In this document: piece after piece, positions 6,368 to 14,290 of the stretch
How positions within the stretch are numbered: position 1 is the first letter of the stretch
How the letters are laid out: every line of letters starts with the position of its first letter
Source of the DNA: Peptococcaceae bacterium BRH_c23
GTDB taxonomy: Bacteria; Bacillota_B; Desulfitobacteriia; Desulfitobacteriales; Desulfitobacteriaceae
Assembly: GCA_000961805.1 (NCBI GenBank)
Contig: LADV01000166.1
Coordinates: 1-22,465, forward strand
Direction of reading: 5' to 3'
DNA length: 22,465 bases
The notes under the pieces: model-generated
Told to the model about the DNA's origin: nothing
The model's database searches: none
The model's input: only the letters and a program-made list of their open reading frames with translations
Translations under genes and position numbers: made by a program

Positions 6368-7442
6368 GGAGCTTTTAGCAAAAGCAGGTGACTATTTGTC
6401 AGAAATCCAGGCCTTAGCCCAGAGTCCATTGACCATCATGGAAGTCTGCGGAACCCATACAGTGGCCATCGCCAAAAATGCCCTTCGTGAGTTATTGCCA
6501 GAGACAGTTCGCTTAATTTCCGGACCAGGTTGTCCGGTTTGTGTAACAGATAGCAGTGATATTGACCGTTATCTTTATTTAGCTGCCCAACCTAAGGTTA
6601 TTACCGCAACCTTTGGGGATATGATTCGAGTACCCGGGACAGATAAGAATTTGCAGATTTTAAGAGCAGAAGGGGCAGACGTTCGAATTGTTTATTCGAC
6701 CCAGGATGCTTTAGAGTTAGCTCGTAAAAATCCAGACAAAGAAGTTGCTTTTCTGGGGATTGGGTTTGAAACGACGACCCCAACAGTAGCCTTAAGTCTA
6801 GAAACAGCCAAACAAGAAGGAATCAAGAATTATAGTGTCTTATCCATGCACAAAGTCGTTCCCCCAGTCTTAAAATTGTTAGCAGAAGACAAGGAACTGG
6901 TTGTCGATGCCTTTTTGGACCCTGGACATGTGTGTTCTATTATCGGAATTAAACCGATCGAATTTATGGCCAAAGACTATGCTTTGCCAGGCGTGGTGAC
7001 CGGGTTTGGTGCCCTAGATATTTTGGAAGCCATCGTAATGCTCCTTCGTCAACGAGCCGAGGGGCGCTCGGAGATTGAAATTCAATATAAACGTGTTGCC
7101 AAAGCAGAGGGAAATCCACATGCTCAAAGGGTTGTTGAACGGGTCTTTGAACCGGTAGATGCGTCCTGGCGAGGGATAGGAATGATCCCTCTAAGTGGCT
7201 TGGGTATACGAGAAGATTATTGGGCTTGGGATGCAGCGCGAAAATTTGCCCTACCGGTTTTTCATTCGCCGGAAACTCCGGGTTGCCGGTGTGGAGATGT
7301 CTTGAAAGGACTGCTTTATCCGACTCAATGTCCCTTGTTTGGCAAACACTGTACACCGCTCAAGCCTGTGGGACCTTGTATGGTGTCTAATGAAGGGTCT
7401 TGTGCCGCTTATCACAGATACTCACAGAGGAGTGTGGATTAA
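6351..7442 (+). CDS. hypD: HypD, Fe(CN)2CO assembly scaffold
   Basis: Iron-sulfur scaffold (363 residues) on which, with HypC, the Fe(CN)2CO centre is assembled. Seen: the family motif CGTHT (33-37), GPGCPVC with C61 and C64, GFETTTP at about 142-148, and a Cys-rich C-terminal region (PGCRCGD, TQCPLFGKHC, GPCMVSNEGSC) that holds the [4Fe-4S] cluster. The ATG lies inside hypC with GGAGGT about 11 bases upstream. The stop overlaps the hypE start by one base. Confidence 0.97.
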   Translation: MQKESKELLAKAGDYLSEIQALAQSPLTIMEVCGTHTVAIAKNALRELLPETVRLISGPGCPVCVTDSSDIDRYLYLAAQPKVITATFGDMIRVPGTDKNLQILRAEGADVRIVYSTQDALELARKNPDKEVAFLGIGFETTTPTVALSLETAKQEGIKNYSVLSMHKVVPPVLKLLAEDKELVVDAFLDPGHVCSIIGIKPIEFMAKDYALPGVVTGFGALDILEAIVMLLRQRAEGRSEIEIQYKRVAKAEGNPHAQRVVERVFEPVDASWRGIGMIPLSGLGIREDYWAWDAARKFALPVFHSPETPGCRCGDVLKGLLYPTQCPLFGKHCTPLKPVGPCMVSNEGSCAAYHRYSQRSVD

Positions 7443-8434
7443 TGGAACGCATTATGATGGCCCATGGAAGCGGTGGGCGGCTGAGTCATGAACTAATTAA
7501 AACCCTTTTCCAGAAACACTTGGGAAATCCATTTCTAGATCAAATGAATGATGCTTCCTTGTTGCCTGGGCAAGCGCAGATTGCCGTAACCACAGACTCT
7601 TTCGTGGTTTCTCCGTTATTTTTTCGGGGAGGGAATATTGGTAAGCTAGCAGTATGTGGTACGGTCAACGATCTGGCTGTGAGCGGAGCGATCCCTAAGT
7701 TTTTAACACTGGCGCTTATTCTAGAAGAGGGCTTACCCCTGGATGAGTTGGAACGGATTATTGAGAGTGTTGCTGTGACAGCTGCGGAAGCAGGCGTCGC
7801 GATTGTCTGTGGGGATACGAAAGTCGTGGAACGCGGCAGTGCGGACAAAATTTTCATAAACACGACTGGGATTGGGTATATTACAGATCGTTTAGTGGGT
7901 CCAGGGCAAATTCGGCCAGGTGATGAAATTCTGATTACCGGAACGATAGGGGACCATGGGATCGCGATTTTATCTGAGCGAGAAGGACTTGAATTTCAAA
8001 CTCCGGTGGTTAGCGATTGTGCACCGTTAAACGGACTTATTGACGCCTTTTATAGGCCAGGAGTTAAATGTATGCGAGACCCTACCCGGGGAGGTGTAGC
8101 GACGACACTCAATGAATTGGCTGGGCAAGCTGGAGTAAGTATGCTCTTAGTAGAAGAACAATTGCCACTTTCTCCAAGCGTGGAAGGGGCCTGTGAGATG
8201 TTAGGCCTTGAGCCCCTTTACTTAGCAAACGAAGGAAAAGTATTGGTCATCGTCGCCCCAGAAGCGGCAGATGAAGTCCTTCTAAATATGCAAGCACACC
8301 CACTGGGACGCCAGGCTGCTCGTATCGGGCAAGTACAAGAAGGTAAGTCGGGTCTCGTTCTCTTAGAAACTCCTCTGGGGGGAAAACGAATTGTTGGCAT
8401 GCTTGAAGGTGAACACCTTCCCCGTATTTGTTAA
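7442..8434 (+). CDS. hypE: HypE, thiocarbamate dehydratase
   Basis: ATP-dependent enzyme that converts the carbamoyl group placed by HypF on its C-terminal Cys into thiocyanate, the cyanide donor. The product is 330 residues and starts MERIMMAHGSGG, as usual. It ends in the diagnostic PRIC, with the acceptor Cys as the last residue. DPTRGGVATTLNE is the conserved PurM/AIR synthase-type segment. The ATG at 7442 in TAATG is preferred over an upstream GTG/ATG-type start at 7400 because AGAGGAG lies 9 bases before it and it gives the family N-terminus. Confidence 0.96.
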   Translation: MERIMMAHGSGGRLSHELIKTLFQKHLGNPFLDQMNDASLLPGQAQIAVTTDSFVVSPLFFRGGNIGKLAVCGTVNDLAVSGAIPKFLTLALILEEGLPLDELERIIESVAVTAAEAGVAIVCGDTKVVERGSADKIFINTTGIGYITDRLVGPGQIRPGDEILITGTIGDHGIAILSEREGLEFQTPVVSDCAPLNGLIDAFYRPGVKCMRDPTRGGVATTLNELAGQAGVSMLLVEEQLPLSPSVEGACEMLGLEPLYLANEGKVLVIVAPEAADEVLLNMQAHPLGRQAARIGQVQEGKSGLVLLETPLGGKRIVGMLEGEHLPRIC

Positions 8435-8455
8435 GAAGGAATCAGGAGGGTATTT

Positions 8456-8866
8456 ATGCGGATAGCAGTCATTGATGGACAGGGTGGCGGGATTGGAAAA
8501 CATATAGTTGAACAGTTACGCAAAAAAATGCCCGAGTTGGAGATCCTGGCCTTGGGCACCAATGCCCTGGCCACCGGCGCTATGGTGCGCGCTGGAGCTA
8601 CCGAGGGAGCTTCGGGAGAATCAGCCATTTGTTTCAATGTCGAGCGAGTGGATATTATTGTTGGCTCACTGGCAATTATGATGGTTTATGGTTTATTAGG
8701 CGAGATCACTCCGACTATAGCTACTGCGATTTCTGCCAGTAAAGCGGATAAAGTGTTGCTGCCGATCCAGCGCGGAAATATTCTCCTTGTAGGGGTTCCG
8801 CGTTCACCTTTGCCCCACCAAATTGAGGCCTTGGTGATAGAAGTTGAAGAACGACTCCAGAAGTAG
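8456..8866 (+). CDS. DUF3842 family protein
   Basis: A 136-residue protein of the DUF3842 family, function unknown. It starts MRIAVIDGQGGGIGKHIVEQ, with a glycine-rich loop after the first strand like a nucleotide-binding Rossmann fold (residues 7-15). Later it has ALGTNALATGAM, GATEGASGESAI and LLGEITPTIATAI. It begins 22 bases after hypE behind AGGAGGG and looks like the last gene of the hyp operon. A link to hydrogenase maturation or its control is inferred from position only. The family call is from memory of its consensus. Confidence 0.8.
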   Translation: MRIAVIDGQGGGIGKHIVEQLRKKMPELEILALGTNALATGAMVRAGATEGASGESAICFNVERVDIIVGSLAIMMVYGLLGEITPTIATAISASKADKVLLPIQRGNILLVGVPRSPLPHQIEALVIEVEERLQK

Positions 8867-8882
8867 ACGTCAAGGCATTCTA

Positions 8883-8904
8883 GGCAGGGGAGTCTTCCCC
8901 TGCC
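8883..8904 (+). terminator. Hairpin after the hyp operon
   Basis: GGCAGGGGA (8883-8891) pairs perfectly with TCCCCTGCC (8896-8904) around a 4-base loop, 17 bases after the DUF3842 stop. A short TTTT comes only 13 bases later, so intrinsic termination may be weak. Confidence 0.45.
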
Positions 8905-8939
8905 GTGCAGTGCTCCTTTTAGGTAGTTAAACGAGTTTC

Positions 8940-8968
8940 TTGACAAAGATAATATTGCTTGCTATTAT
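8940..8968 (+). promoter_or_regulatory. SigmaA promoter of cysK
   Basis: TTGACA (8940-8945), a 17-base spacer and TATTAT (8963-8968) make a strong sigmaA-type promoter. Transcription is predicted from about 8975, giving a leader of about 30 bases. No T-box or S-box-like structure fits in that leader. Confidence 0.75.
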
Positions 8969-9007
8969 TAAAACATACTAAATTGATAAGAAATGGGGTA
9001 TTTACTT

Positions 9008-9928
9008 ATGCGAGTAGTTAATGCAATTACGGATTTGATAGGGCAGACCCCTTTGATTCGTTTACAACGGATGGTTAAGCCAGGAATGGCGAGTGTTTAT
9101 ATCAAAGTTGAATTTTTTAATCCGGGCGGGAGTGTTAAAGACCGAATTGCTTGGGGGATGATTCAGGATGCTGAGCAAAGTGGAGCACTCCGTCCTGGGG
9201 GGACAATCATTGAACCGACAAGTGGAAACACGGGAATCGGACTGGCCATGATTGCTGCTGCTCGGGGTTATCGCCTAATTGTCGTAATGCCAGATTCCTT
9301 GAGTGTTGAACGAAGGATGCTCATGGCGGCCTATGGGGCCGAATTTGTGCTCACACCGGGAGCAAAGGGGATGAATGGGGCGATTGAAGAGGCGAAACGA
9401 TTACTGGGCGAAAATCCAGATTTCTATATGCCTCAGCAATTTGAGAACCCTGCTAACCCTGAAGTCCATCGAAAAAGTACTGCTTTAGAACTTCTTGATC
9501 AGTTCCCGGGTCTGGATGCTTTTGTGGCAGGGATTGGTACTGGCGGTACAATTACCGGGGTAGGTGAGATTTTAAAGGCTCGCCTTCCTGAAGTTAAGAT
9601 AATCGGAGTGGAACCTGCTTCATCTCCGGTTATTTCCGGTGGGAAACCCGGACCGCATAAGATTCAAGGAATTGGCGCAGGGTTTGTTCCGGCAATTTTC
9701 AACAAAACAATCCTGGATCAACTCATACAAGTGAGTAATGAGGATGCCTTAGAGACAGCGCGACGTATGGCACGAGAAGAGGGAGTTTTAGTGGGTATTT
9801 CTTCTGGAGCAGCAGTCAGCGCAGCTCTCCAAGTCGCTGCAACTTTGGGAGAAGGAAAAAACCTCGTCGTCTTAGCCCCGGATACTGGAGAACGTTATTT
9901 GAGCACTGAGCTTTTCAGCAACCGCTAA
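9008..9928 (+). CDS. cysK: Cysteine synthase (O-acetylserine sulfhydrylase)
   Basis: PLP enzyme making cysteine from O-acetylserine and sulfide in the cytoplasm. Seen: NPGGSVKDR with the PLP lysine K44, substrate loop TSGNTG (71-76), phosphate-binding GTGGTITG (177-184) and GISSGAAVSAAL near the C-terminus. The 306-residue length is normal. I prefer the ATG at 9008 (MRVVNAITDLIGQTP, the family N-terminus, with GGGGT 7 bases upstream) over an in-frame ATG at 8993, which adds five residues and lacks a clear ribosome site. It is a single-gene unit between its own promoter and terminator. In a sulfidogenic organism it would also assimilate sulfide. Confidence 0.95.
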   Translation: MRVVNAITDLIGQTPLIRLQRMVKPGMASVYIKVEFFNPGGSVKDRIAWGMIQDAEQSGALRPGGTIIEPTSGNTGIGLAMIAAARGYRLIVVMPDSLSVERRMLMAAYGAEFVLTPGAKGMNGAIEEAKRLLGENPDFYMPQQFENPANPEVHRKSTALELLDQFPGLDAFVAGIGTGGTITGVGEILKARLPEVKIIGVEPASSPVISGGKPGPHKIQGIGAGFVPAIFNKTILDQLIQVSNEDALETARRMAREEGVLVGISSGAAVSAALQVAATLGEGKNLVVLAPDTGERYLSTELFSNR

Positions 9929-9937
9929 GCAATGCAA

Positions 9938-9973
9938 AAAGTCCCCTCGTCCGATTTGGAACGAGGGGACTTT
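9938..9973. terminator. Bidirectional terminator between cysK and the small minus-strand gene
   Basis: A perfect 13-bp stem (9938-9950 with 9961-9973, arms beginning AAAGTCCCC) around a 10-base loop. On the minus strand it is followed by TTTTT, on the plus strand by TTT. It serves two converging genes. Confidence 0.85.
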
Positions 9974-9997
9974 CATTCTCATTTATTATATCTCTAT

Positions 9998-10267
9998 TTA
10001 CTTTATCCTGCGAATATGAGCAGTCTCCAATTGCAAGACATCAAGCTTTGCTTCCACGCGCTTAAGGGTATCCATGATATCGAGGGTTGCTTCTTTCTGA
10101 ACTTGACGGTCATCATATAATCCGCGGATTTTCTCGATTACCTCATTCTCAACTCGGATTTCGAATTTACCGACTAATTCATGAAGCTCTTGTTTTAATT
10201 CAAGTTTCATCTCGGTCTGATTCTGTAAAATCTGAGCTAACATCTCCACGACTTTAGTATCGTCCAT
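9998..10267 (-). CDS. Small coiled-coil protein, unknown function
   Basis: An 89-residue, highly charged, probably all-helical protein (MDDTKVVEMLAQILQNQTEM...). Leu/Ile/Val recur with heptad-like spacing through VEMLAQILQNQ and IMDTLKRVEAKLDVLQLE. There is no signal peptide or membrane segment. GGGGG lies 7-11 bases before the ATG. It converges with cysK at a shared terminator, which supports a real gene. Similar short proteins with this ending (EAKLDVLQLETAHI) are common hypothetical proteins in Firmicutes. I cannot assign a function. Confidence 0.75.
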   Translation of the reverse strand: MDDTKVVEMLAQILQNQTEMKLELKQELHELVGKFEIRVENEVIEKIRGLYDDRQVQKEATLDIMDTLKRVEAKLDVLQLETAHIRRIK

Positions 10268-10336
10268 ATCTTAACCCCCTATTCTTCCATGATAATACTT
10301 CTGAGACTCTTGTCAAGTCCTGTTTGCTAATATACC

Positions 10337-10366
10337 TTTACAAGAGAAATCAGCTTATGCTAAACT
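10337..10366 (+). promoter_or_regulatory. Possible promoter of yebC
   Basis: TTTACA (10337-10342) and TAAACT (10361-10366) lie 18 bases apart, 30 bases before the yebC ATG. Both boxes have mismatches, but this is the best pair in the gap between two divergent genes. Confidence 0.35.
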
Positions 10367-10395
10367 ATTTAAGATTAGCTTAAGGAGGATTTGAC

Positions 10396-11148
10396 ATGTC
10401 TGGACATTCAAAGTGGGCAAACATTAAGCATAAAAAAGGTAAGGCGGATGCTCATAAGGGGAAAATGTTTACTAAACTTGGCCGGGAATTGGTAGTTGCC
10501 TCTCGAGCCAGTGGTGGAGACGTAAACAACTTTCGCTTAAAGATTGCCATTGAAAATGCTAAAGCAGCCAATGTGCCCAATGATAATATTCAACGGGCTA
10601 TTCTTAAAGGGACTGGCGGCGCAGAAGGAACAGTCTATGAAGAACTGCGTTATGAAGGATATGGGCCAGGCGGGGTTGCCGTCATGGTTGATATACTTAC
10701 GGATAATCGAAACCGTACGGCGGGAGAAGTTCGTTATATCTTCTCCAAAAATGGTGGCAACATGGGTGAGACTGGCTGCGTCGGTTGGATGTTCAAGGAG
10801 AAAGGCCAATTGAGAGTCCTGCGTGAGGGAATCAAAGTGAGTGACGATGATTTTATGATGTTGGCTTTAGAAGCCGGAGCAGAGGATATTGAAATCGATG
10901 AGGATGGCTTTGTGGTCTTAACGACTCCAGAGACTATGGAAGAAGTGCATCAAGCCCTTTTGGATCAACAGATTGCTGTTGCCGAATCTGTCCTCAGCCC
11001 AATTCCTGAAAATACCCTCGAAATCACGGATGTTGACCAGGCCCGCAAAATCATGCGTTTGATGGATAAACTTGAGGATCATGAAGATTCCCAAGGCGTG
11101 TATGCTAACTTTGAATTGGCCGATGCTTTGGCAGAAGAAGACTTGTAG
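10396..11148 (+). CDS. yebC: YebC/PmpR family protein
   Basis: A 250-residue cytoplasmic protein with the diagnostic N-terminus [23 protein letters not shown]. It also has [19 protein letters not shown] and [18 protein letters not shown] in the middle. Members have been reported as DNA-binding regulators and as factors helping ribosomes through difficult sequences. AAGGAGG lies 7 bases before the ATG. It heads the yebC-ruvC-ruvA-ruvB order common in bacteria. Confidence 0.95.
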   Translation: MSGHSKWANIKHKKGKADAHKGKMFTKLGRELVVASRASGGDVNNFRLKIAIENAKAANVPNDNIQRAILKGTGGAEGTVYEELRYEGYGPGGVAVMVDILTDNRNRTAGEVRYIFSKNGGNMGETGCVGWMFKEKGQLRVLREGIKVSDDDFMMLALEAGAEDIEIDEDGFVVLTTPETMEEVHQALLDQQIAVAESVLSPIPENTLEITDVDQARKIMRLMDKLEDHEDSQGVYANFELADALAEEDL

Positions 11149-11218
11149 AGAAAAATCTGAGCTCAGAGATAAGTCAGTCACAGAGATAAGTTTAAAGCAA
11201 TAATTAAATGATTAAAGA

Positions 11219-11267
11219 AAGCCCTCCTGGCAAGACTAGTACAAACAAGATAATGTCAGGAGGGCTT
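11219..11267 (+). promoter_or_regulatory. Stem that contains the ribosome site of the BofC-like gene
   Basis: AAGCCCTCCTG (11219-11229) pairs perfectly with CAGGAGGGCTT (11257-11267), and the stem extends inward by a G:T and two further pairs around a 21-base loop. The downstream arm contains AGGAGG (11258-11263), the ribosome site of the gene at 11275. The fold would hide it. It could also act as a weak terminator for yebC, as TTATTTCTT follows. Confidence 0.6.
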
Positions 11268-11274
11268 ATTTCTT

Positions 11275-11643
11275 ATGTCTCGATGGAAAGTTATGAGTAT
11301 CGTACTTATTCTCGGCTTGGGAATTGGAACCCTTGTACCTAATGTCACTGCTTGGTGGGATGAGAAAAAATTCGCTGCATCTACCATAAATGATTTAGAG
11401 GTTGAACCCGTTTTGACTACGGAAGCTCCAGCCAAGGAAATCTATCATTTTGAATTGGAGCAAGGGGTCCTTTCCGTGATCGAAGGAAAGCCAGGCCTGA
11501 GCGGTAAGGTTATTGTCACCGGAGTAAGTGTTGAGTCTTGGCCCCCAGAGATTTTGCAAATGGCTCCTAACGTCGAGTTTTATTCCTTGGACGAGGTGCA
11601 ATCGTTTATTGATTCGGTCGACGAACCTTTGTGGCTAGAGTAA
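11275..11643 (+). CDS. BofC-like exported or membrane-anchored protein
   Basis: A 122-residue protein with an N-terminal hydrophobic segment (about 6-22, IVLILGLGIGTLV), so a signal or membrane anchor, then an extracytoplasmic domain. The part from about 57 (YHFELEQGVLSVIEGKPGLSGKVIVTGVSVESWP) resembles the C-terminal domain of BofC, which in Bacillus restrains the SpoIVB protease in forespore-to-mother-cell signalling. It lacks the N-terminal BofC domain. AGGAGG lies 11 bases upstream, inside a hairpin. BofC-like genes next to yebC and ruvC are seen in related clostridia; the match is by eye. Confidence 0.6.
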   Translation: MSRWKVMSIVLILGLGIGTLVPNVTAWWDEKKFAASTINDLEVEPVLTTEAPAKEIYHFELEQGVLSVIEGKPGLSGKVIVTGVSVESWPPEILQMAPNVEFYSLDEVQSFIDSVDEPLWLE

Positions 11644-11699
11644 GAGTCTATAAGAAGAAAGGGAATCGTCCGTCTTCTGTCGAACTAGTAGTCATCCAA

Positions 11700-11810
11700 T
11701 CGTGAGACTCCCACTTCTATAAGTGGGAGTGGTACCCCGAACTCTGCTTCGGTGGGGGTAGACTCCCCCACCGAAGTCTCGATGTTCAACTTTAGTTGAA
11801 CGAGTTCACT
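11700..11810. repeat. Dispersed hairpin repeat, copy 2 (inverted, longer)
   Basis: Inverted relative of 3571-3636. It holds three perfect hairpins: ACTCCCACTT/AAGTGGGAGT (11707-11730, 4-base loop), CTTCGGTGGGGG/CCCCCACCGAAG (11747-11776, 6-base loop) and GTTCAACT/AGTTGAAC (11784-11801, 2-base loop). The outer two match copy 1 and the middle one is extra. It fills most of the 183-base gap between the BofC-like gene and ruvC, so it probably entered an older operon. Confidence 0.75.
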
Positions 11811-11826
11811 GAAAGGAAGACGTGAG

Positions 11827-12324
11827 ATGATTATTTTAGGGATTGACCCCGGAACAGCGATTATGGGTTATGGTTTAATTGAACAAAAGGGGAATCATTT
11901 AAGCGCTCTCGCTCATGGTTGCTGGCGGACACCAGCTCACACACCCTTAGCAGAGCGATTGTTAATGCTATATGAACAGATTAATCCGTTTCTCAGGGAA
12001 CACACACCCGATCACATTGCGGTTGAAGAGCTGTTTTTTAATCGTAATACCACGACTGCTCTAGCAGTGGGACACGCTCGGGGTGTTATCTTATTGGCGG
12101 GTGCTCAGCAGGGTATTCCGATCTATGAATACACCCCTTTACAGGTTAAACAAGCCGTGGTCGGATATGGTAGAGCAGAGAAAAACCAGGTGCAACAGAT
12201 GGTCAAAGGGTTGTTAAGACTGGACGCAATTCCTAAACCTGATGATACAGCCGATGCCTTAGCCATTGCAATTTGTCATGCTCATAGTTACGCTTTAGAC
12301 AGGAGAATGGAGGAGTTCCGATGA
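11827..12324 (+). CDS. ruvC: Holliday junction resolvase RuvC
   Basis: Endonuclease that cuts Holliday junctions during recombinational repair. 165 residues, normal length. It starts [16 protein letters not shown]. Acidic catalytic residues: D7, E67 in VEELFFNRN, and D140 and D143 in [16 protein letters not shown]-rich ribosome site lies just before the ATG. The stop overlaps the ruvA start (ATGA). Confidence 0.97.
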   Translation: MIILGIDPGTAIMGYGLIEQKGNHLSALAHGCWRTPAHTPLAERLLMLYEQINPFLREHTPDHIAVEELFFNRNTTTALAVGHARGVILLAGAQQGIPIYEYTPLQVKQAVVGYGRAEKNQVQQMVKGLLRLDAIPKPDDTADALAIAICHAHSYALDRRMEEFR

Positions 12325-12923
12325 TTGGAATGTTGCGGGGTAAAGTTTGGGAGATCCAGTCCGAGCGTTTGGTGATCGATGTTAACGGGACTGGGTACCT
12401 GCTTACTGTGCCTTACGGTCTCTTGGCGAAGGCCTATCCTGAGCAGGAACTTGTCGTCTACACCCATGTAGTGGTGCGAGAAGATGATCTATCTCTTTAT
12501 GGGTTCTCATCCTTTGAAGAAAAGCAACTCTTTCTGGAAATGTTGAGTGTTTCAGGGATTGGTCCGAAAGCAGCAATCTCTCTGCTCTCAACCTTTGGAG
12601 CGGTACAGATCCAAAGTGCTATTGTAAGTGAAAACCTTAATTTATTAACTAAAGTTCCTGGAATCGGCAAAAAGACAGCTCAACGACTTATTTTGGAGCT
12701 CAAGGAAAAATTCAAAGGGCATAGTTCGTTTCCAACTGGAGGGGACTCGTTCTCAGAGCCATCTTCTTCCCACACTCTCTCTGAGGCACTACAAACCTTG
12801 CTGGCGTTAGGGTTCGGTTTAGACGAAGCAAGGCTGGTTCTCGGTCAAGTCCTGAAAGATAGTGGAGAATTAACGACAGAAGTGCAGGTAAAAAAGGCTC
12901 TGCGTTTACTCGCACCTAGTTAG
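12321..12923 (+). CDS. ruvA: Holliday junction helicase subunit RuvA
   Basis: Junction-binding subunit that loads the RuvB motor. 200 residues: an N-terminal OB-fold ([13 protein letters not shown]...), two helix-hairpin-helix motifs (VSGIGPKAA and [12 protein letters not shown]) and a C-terminal RuvB-binding domain ([20 protein letters not shown]). It overlaps ruvC by 4 bases, with GGAGGA as ribosome site. An in-frame ATG three codons on is a possible alternative start. ruvB does not follow directly. Confidence 0.97.
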   Translation: MIGMLRGKVWEIQSERLVIDVNGTGYLLTVPYGLLAKAYPEQELVVYTHVVVREDDLSLYGFSSFEEKQLFLEMLSVSGIGPKAAISLLSTFGAVQIQSAIVSENLNLLTKVPGIGKKTAQRLILELKEKFKGHSSFPTGGDSFSEPSSSHTLSEALQTLLALGFGLDEARLVLGQVLKDSGELTTEVQVKKALRLLAPS

Positions 12924-12964
12924 AAAGCATAGGTTTTAGGTAGGGCAGTACAAACACCTAGTTA

Positions 12965-12984
12965 TTAGATGCAAGAGCGTCTAA
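12965..12984 (+). repeat. Small hairpin after ruvA
   Basis: TTAGATGC (12965-12972) and GCGTCTAA (12977-12984) pair with one T:G around a 4-base loop. No T-run follows. CACCTAGTTA occurs twice nearby (12913-12922 at the end of ruvA and 12955-12964), a local duplication of unknown meaning. Confidence 0.35.
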
Positions 12985-13032
12985 AAAGGGAAGGTAAATA
13001 AAAGTAATGAATATTAGAGAGGAGCTACAAGG

Positions 13033-13986
13033 ATGAACTTAAAAATCTTTAAGGGGTATGAGCGATTTGAGGATCATTTCCCGACAGAGGCTGTAAAATA
13101 TGCTTTATCGAATAAAGAAGAAGCGATTACAGAGTTGCTAGAAATATTGGAATATACTCTGAGTGATATAGAAATTTTATCAAATGACGAAAGCTACTTG
13201 GTTCATTTTCCTGCGATTTATATCCTCGCATACTTTCGAGAGGGAAAAGCATATGAAAGTCTTATCAAGATTGCATCTCTGCCGGATGAACAGATATTTG
13301 ACTTGCTAGGCGATTCTGTTACCGAGGATTTCAAAAACATTCTTGCCTCAGTCTGTAATGGAAATATAGAACCCATCAAAGGAATTATAGAGAATTCTTC
13401 ATTGGATGAATACGTAAGATCAGAGGCGTTGGAATCTCTTTTGATCCTATTGAATCACGGAATGGTTCCGAGAGAGCAACTCGTTTTCTATTTCAAAGAG
13501 CTTTTCAATGGAAAGCTTGAAGTGGACTATAGCGATGTGTGGGACACACTTCTAAGGTGCTGCTCTTTGATACACCCTGCAGGACTAACGGACGATATAG
13601 AAAAAGCAGTAGCTGATGGGAAGGTTATGGAATTTCTTGCTGATTTGGACTTTATCAATCTTCAACTTAAAAGGTCTATCAAAGAGGTTCTGGATGAACT
13701 AAAGAAAGATGAAGATTATTCTTTCATAACCAAAGAAGATGTCTTTGAGTTGGAAGGATGGGTTGGGGGCTTTTCTTGTGAGGAGGACTATGATGATGAA
13801 TATCCGTTTGATGAGGATGATGAATATGAGATGGAAGGTGAGCAGTTTATGAGGAGTATCTTTAACGAGTCCGAGGGCAATGAAATTTCAATAAATGTCC
13901 CTTTCAAGCGGGAAAGCTTTGTTGGAAGAAATGATCCCTGTCCTTGTGGAAGCGGGAAAAAATATAAAAAGTGTTGTCTATTGTAA
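13033..13986 (+). CDS. Helical-repeat protein with C-terminal SEC-C zinc motif
   Basis: A 317-residue cytoplasmic protein. Residues 1-240 look all-helical, with HEAT-like pairs ([27 protein letters not shown]...[17 protein letters not shown]), similar to DUF1186-type proteins. An acidic stretch follows (about 255-275), then a C-terminal SEC-C motif, [17 protein letters not shown] (299-315). That motif binds zinc and is found at the end of SecA and in many unrelated proteins. GAGGAG lies 9 bases before the ATG. It is AT-richer than its neighbours and sits between ruvA and ruvB, which suggests acquisition. Function unknown. Confidence 0.8.
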   Translation: MNLKIFKGYERFEDHFPTEAVKYALSNKEEAITELLEILEYTLSDIEILSNDESYLVHFPAIYILAYFREGKAYESLIKIASLPDEQIFDLLGDSVTEDFKNILASVCNGNIEPIKGIIENSSLDEYVRSEALESLLILLNHGMVPREQLVFYFKELFNGKLEVDYSDVWDTLLRCCSLIHPAGLTDDIEKAVADGKVMEFLADLDFINLQLKRSIKEVLDELKKDEDYSFITKEDVFELEGWVGGFSCEEDYDDEYPFDEDDEYEMEGEQFMRSIFNESEGNEISINVPFKRESFVGRNDPCPCGSGKKYKKCCLL

Positions 13987-14009
13987 TTTGAGCATAATAA
14001 TGCGATAAT
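13981..14009 (+). promoter_or_regulatory. Probable promoter of the toxin-antitoxin pair
   Basis: TTGTAA (13981-13986, overlapping the end of the SEC-C gene), a 17-base spacer and GATAAT (14004-14009) preceded by TGC, an extended -10. It lies about 25 bases before the antitoxin gene. I saw no clear operator dyad. Confidence 0.45.
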
Positions 14010-14032
14010 AGTGTACAAAGGGAGGTGCTGAT

Positions 14033-14290
14033 ATGCCGCAAATTCGACCTATAACTGATTTAAGGAATACGAATGAGATTTCTGATATTTGCCATGCCAA
14101 GATGGAACCAGTCTTTATAACTAAAAATGGATATGGTGATTTGGTTGTTATGAGTATTGAAACATACGAACAGATGCTTGAAGTGAATGAGACTGATGCT
14201 TCTATTTCAGAAGCAGAATATGAAAGCGGAGTAGACCTGTTAGATGCAAGAGAAGCCCTTGCATCTTTAAGGAGGAAACACTTTGGATAA
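14033..14290 (+). CDS. Phd/YefM-type antitoxin
   Basis: An 85-residue antitoxin. The N-terminal half (IRPITDLRNTNEISDICHAKMEPVFITKNGYGDLVVMSIETYEQML) is the typical Phd/YefM DNA-binding fold. The charged C-terminal tail (EAREALASLRR-like) would wrap the toxin. By analogy it neutralises the toxin and represses its own promoter. GGAGGT lies 6 bases before the ATG. The toxin frame starts 8 bases before its stop. Confidence 0.9.
   Translation: MPQIRPITDLRNTNEISDICHAKMEPVFITKNGYGDLVVMSIETYEQMLEVNETDASISEAEYESGVDLLDAREALASLRRKHFG

Noticed and set aside
8946..9007. Riboswitch or T-box controlling cysK
   Set aside because: The predicted leader is only about 30 bases, too short for either.
9932..10120. 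62-residue plus-strand frame after cysK
   Set aside because: It spans the cysK terminator and lies antisense to the coiled-coil gene at 9998-10267, which has the better ribosome site and composition.
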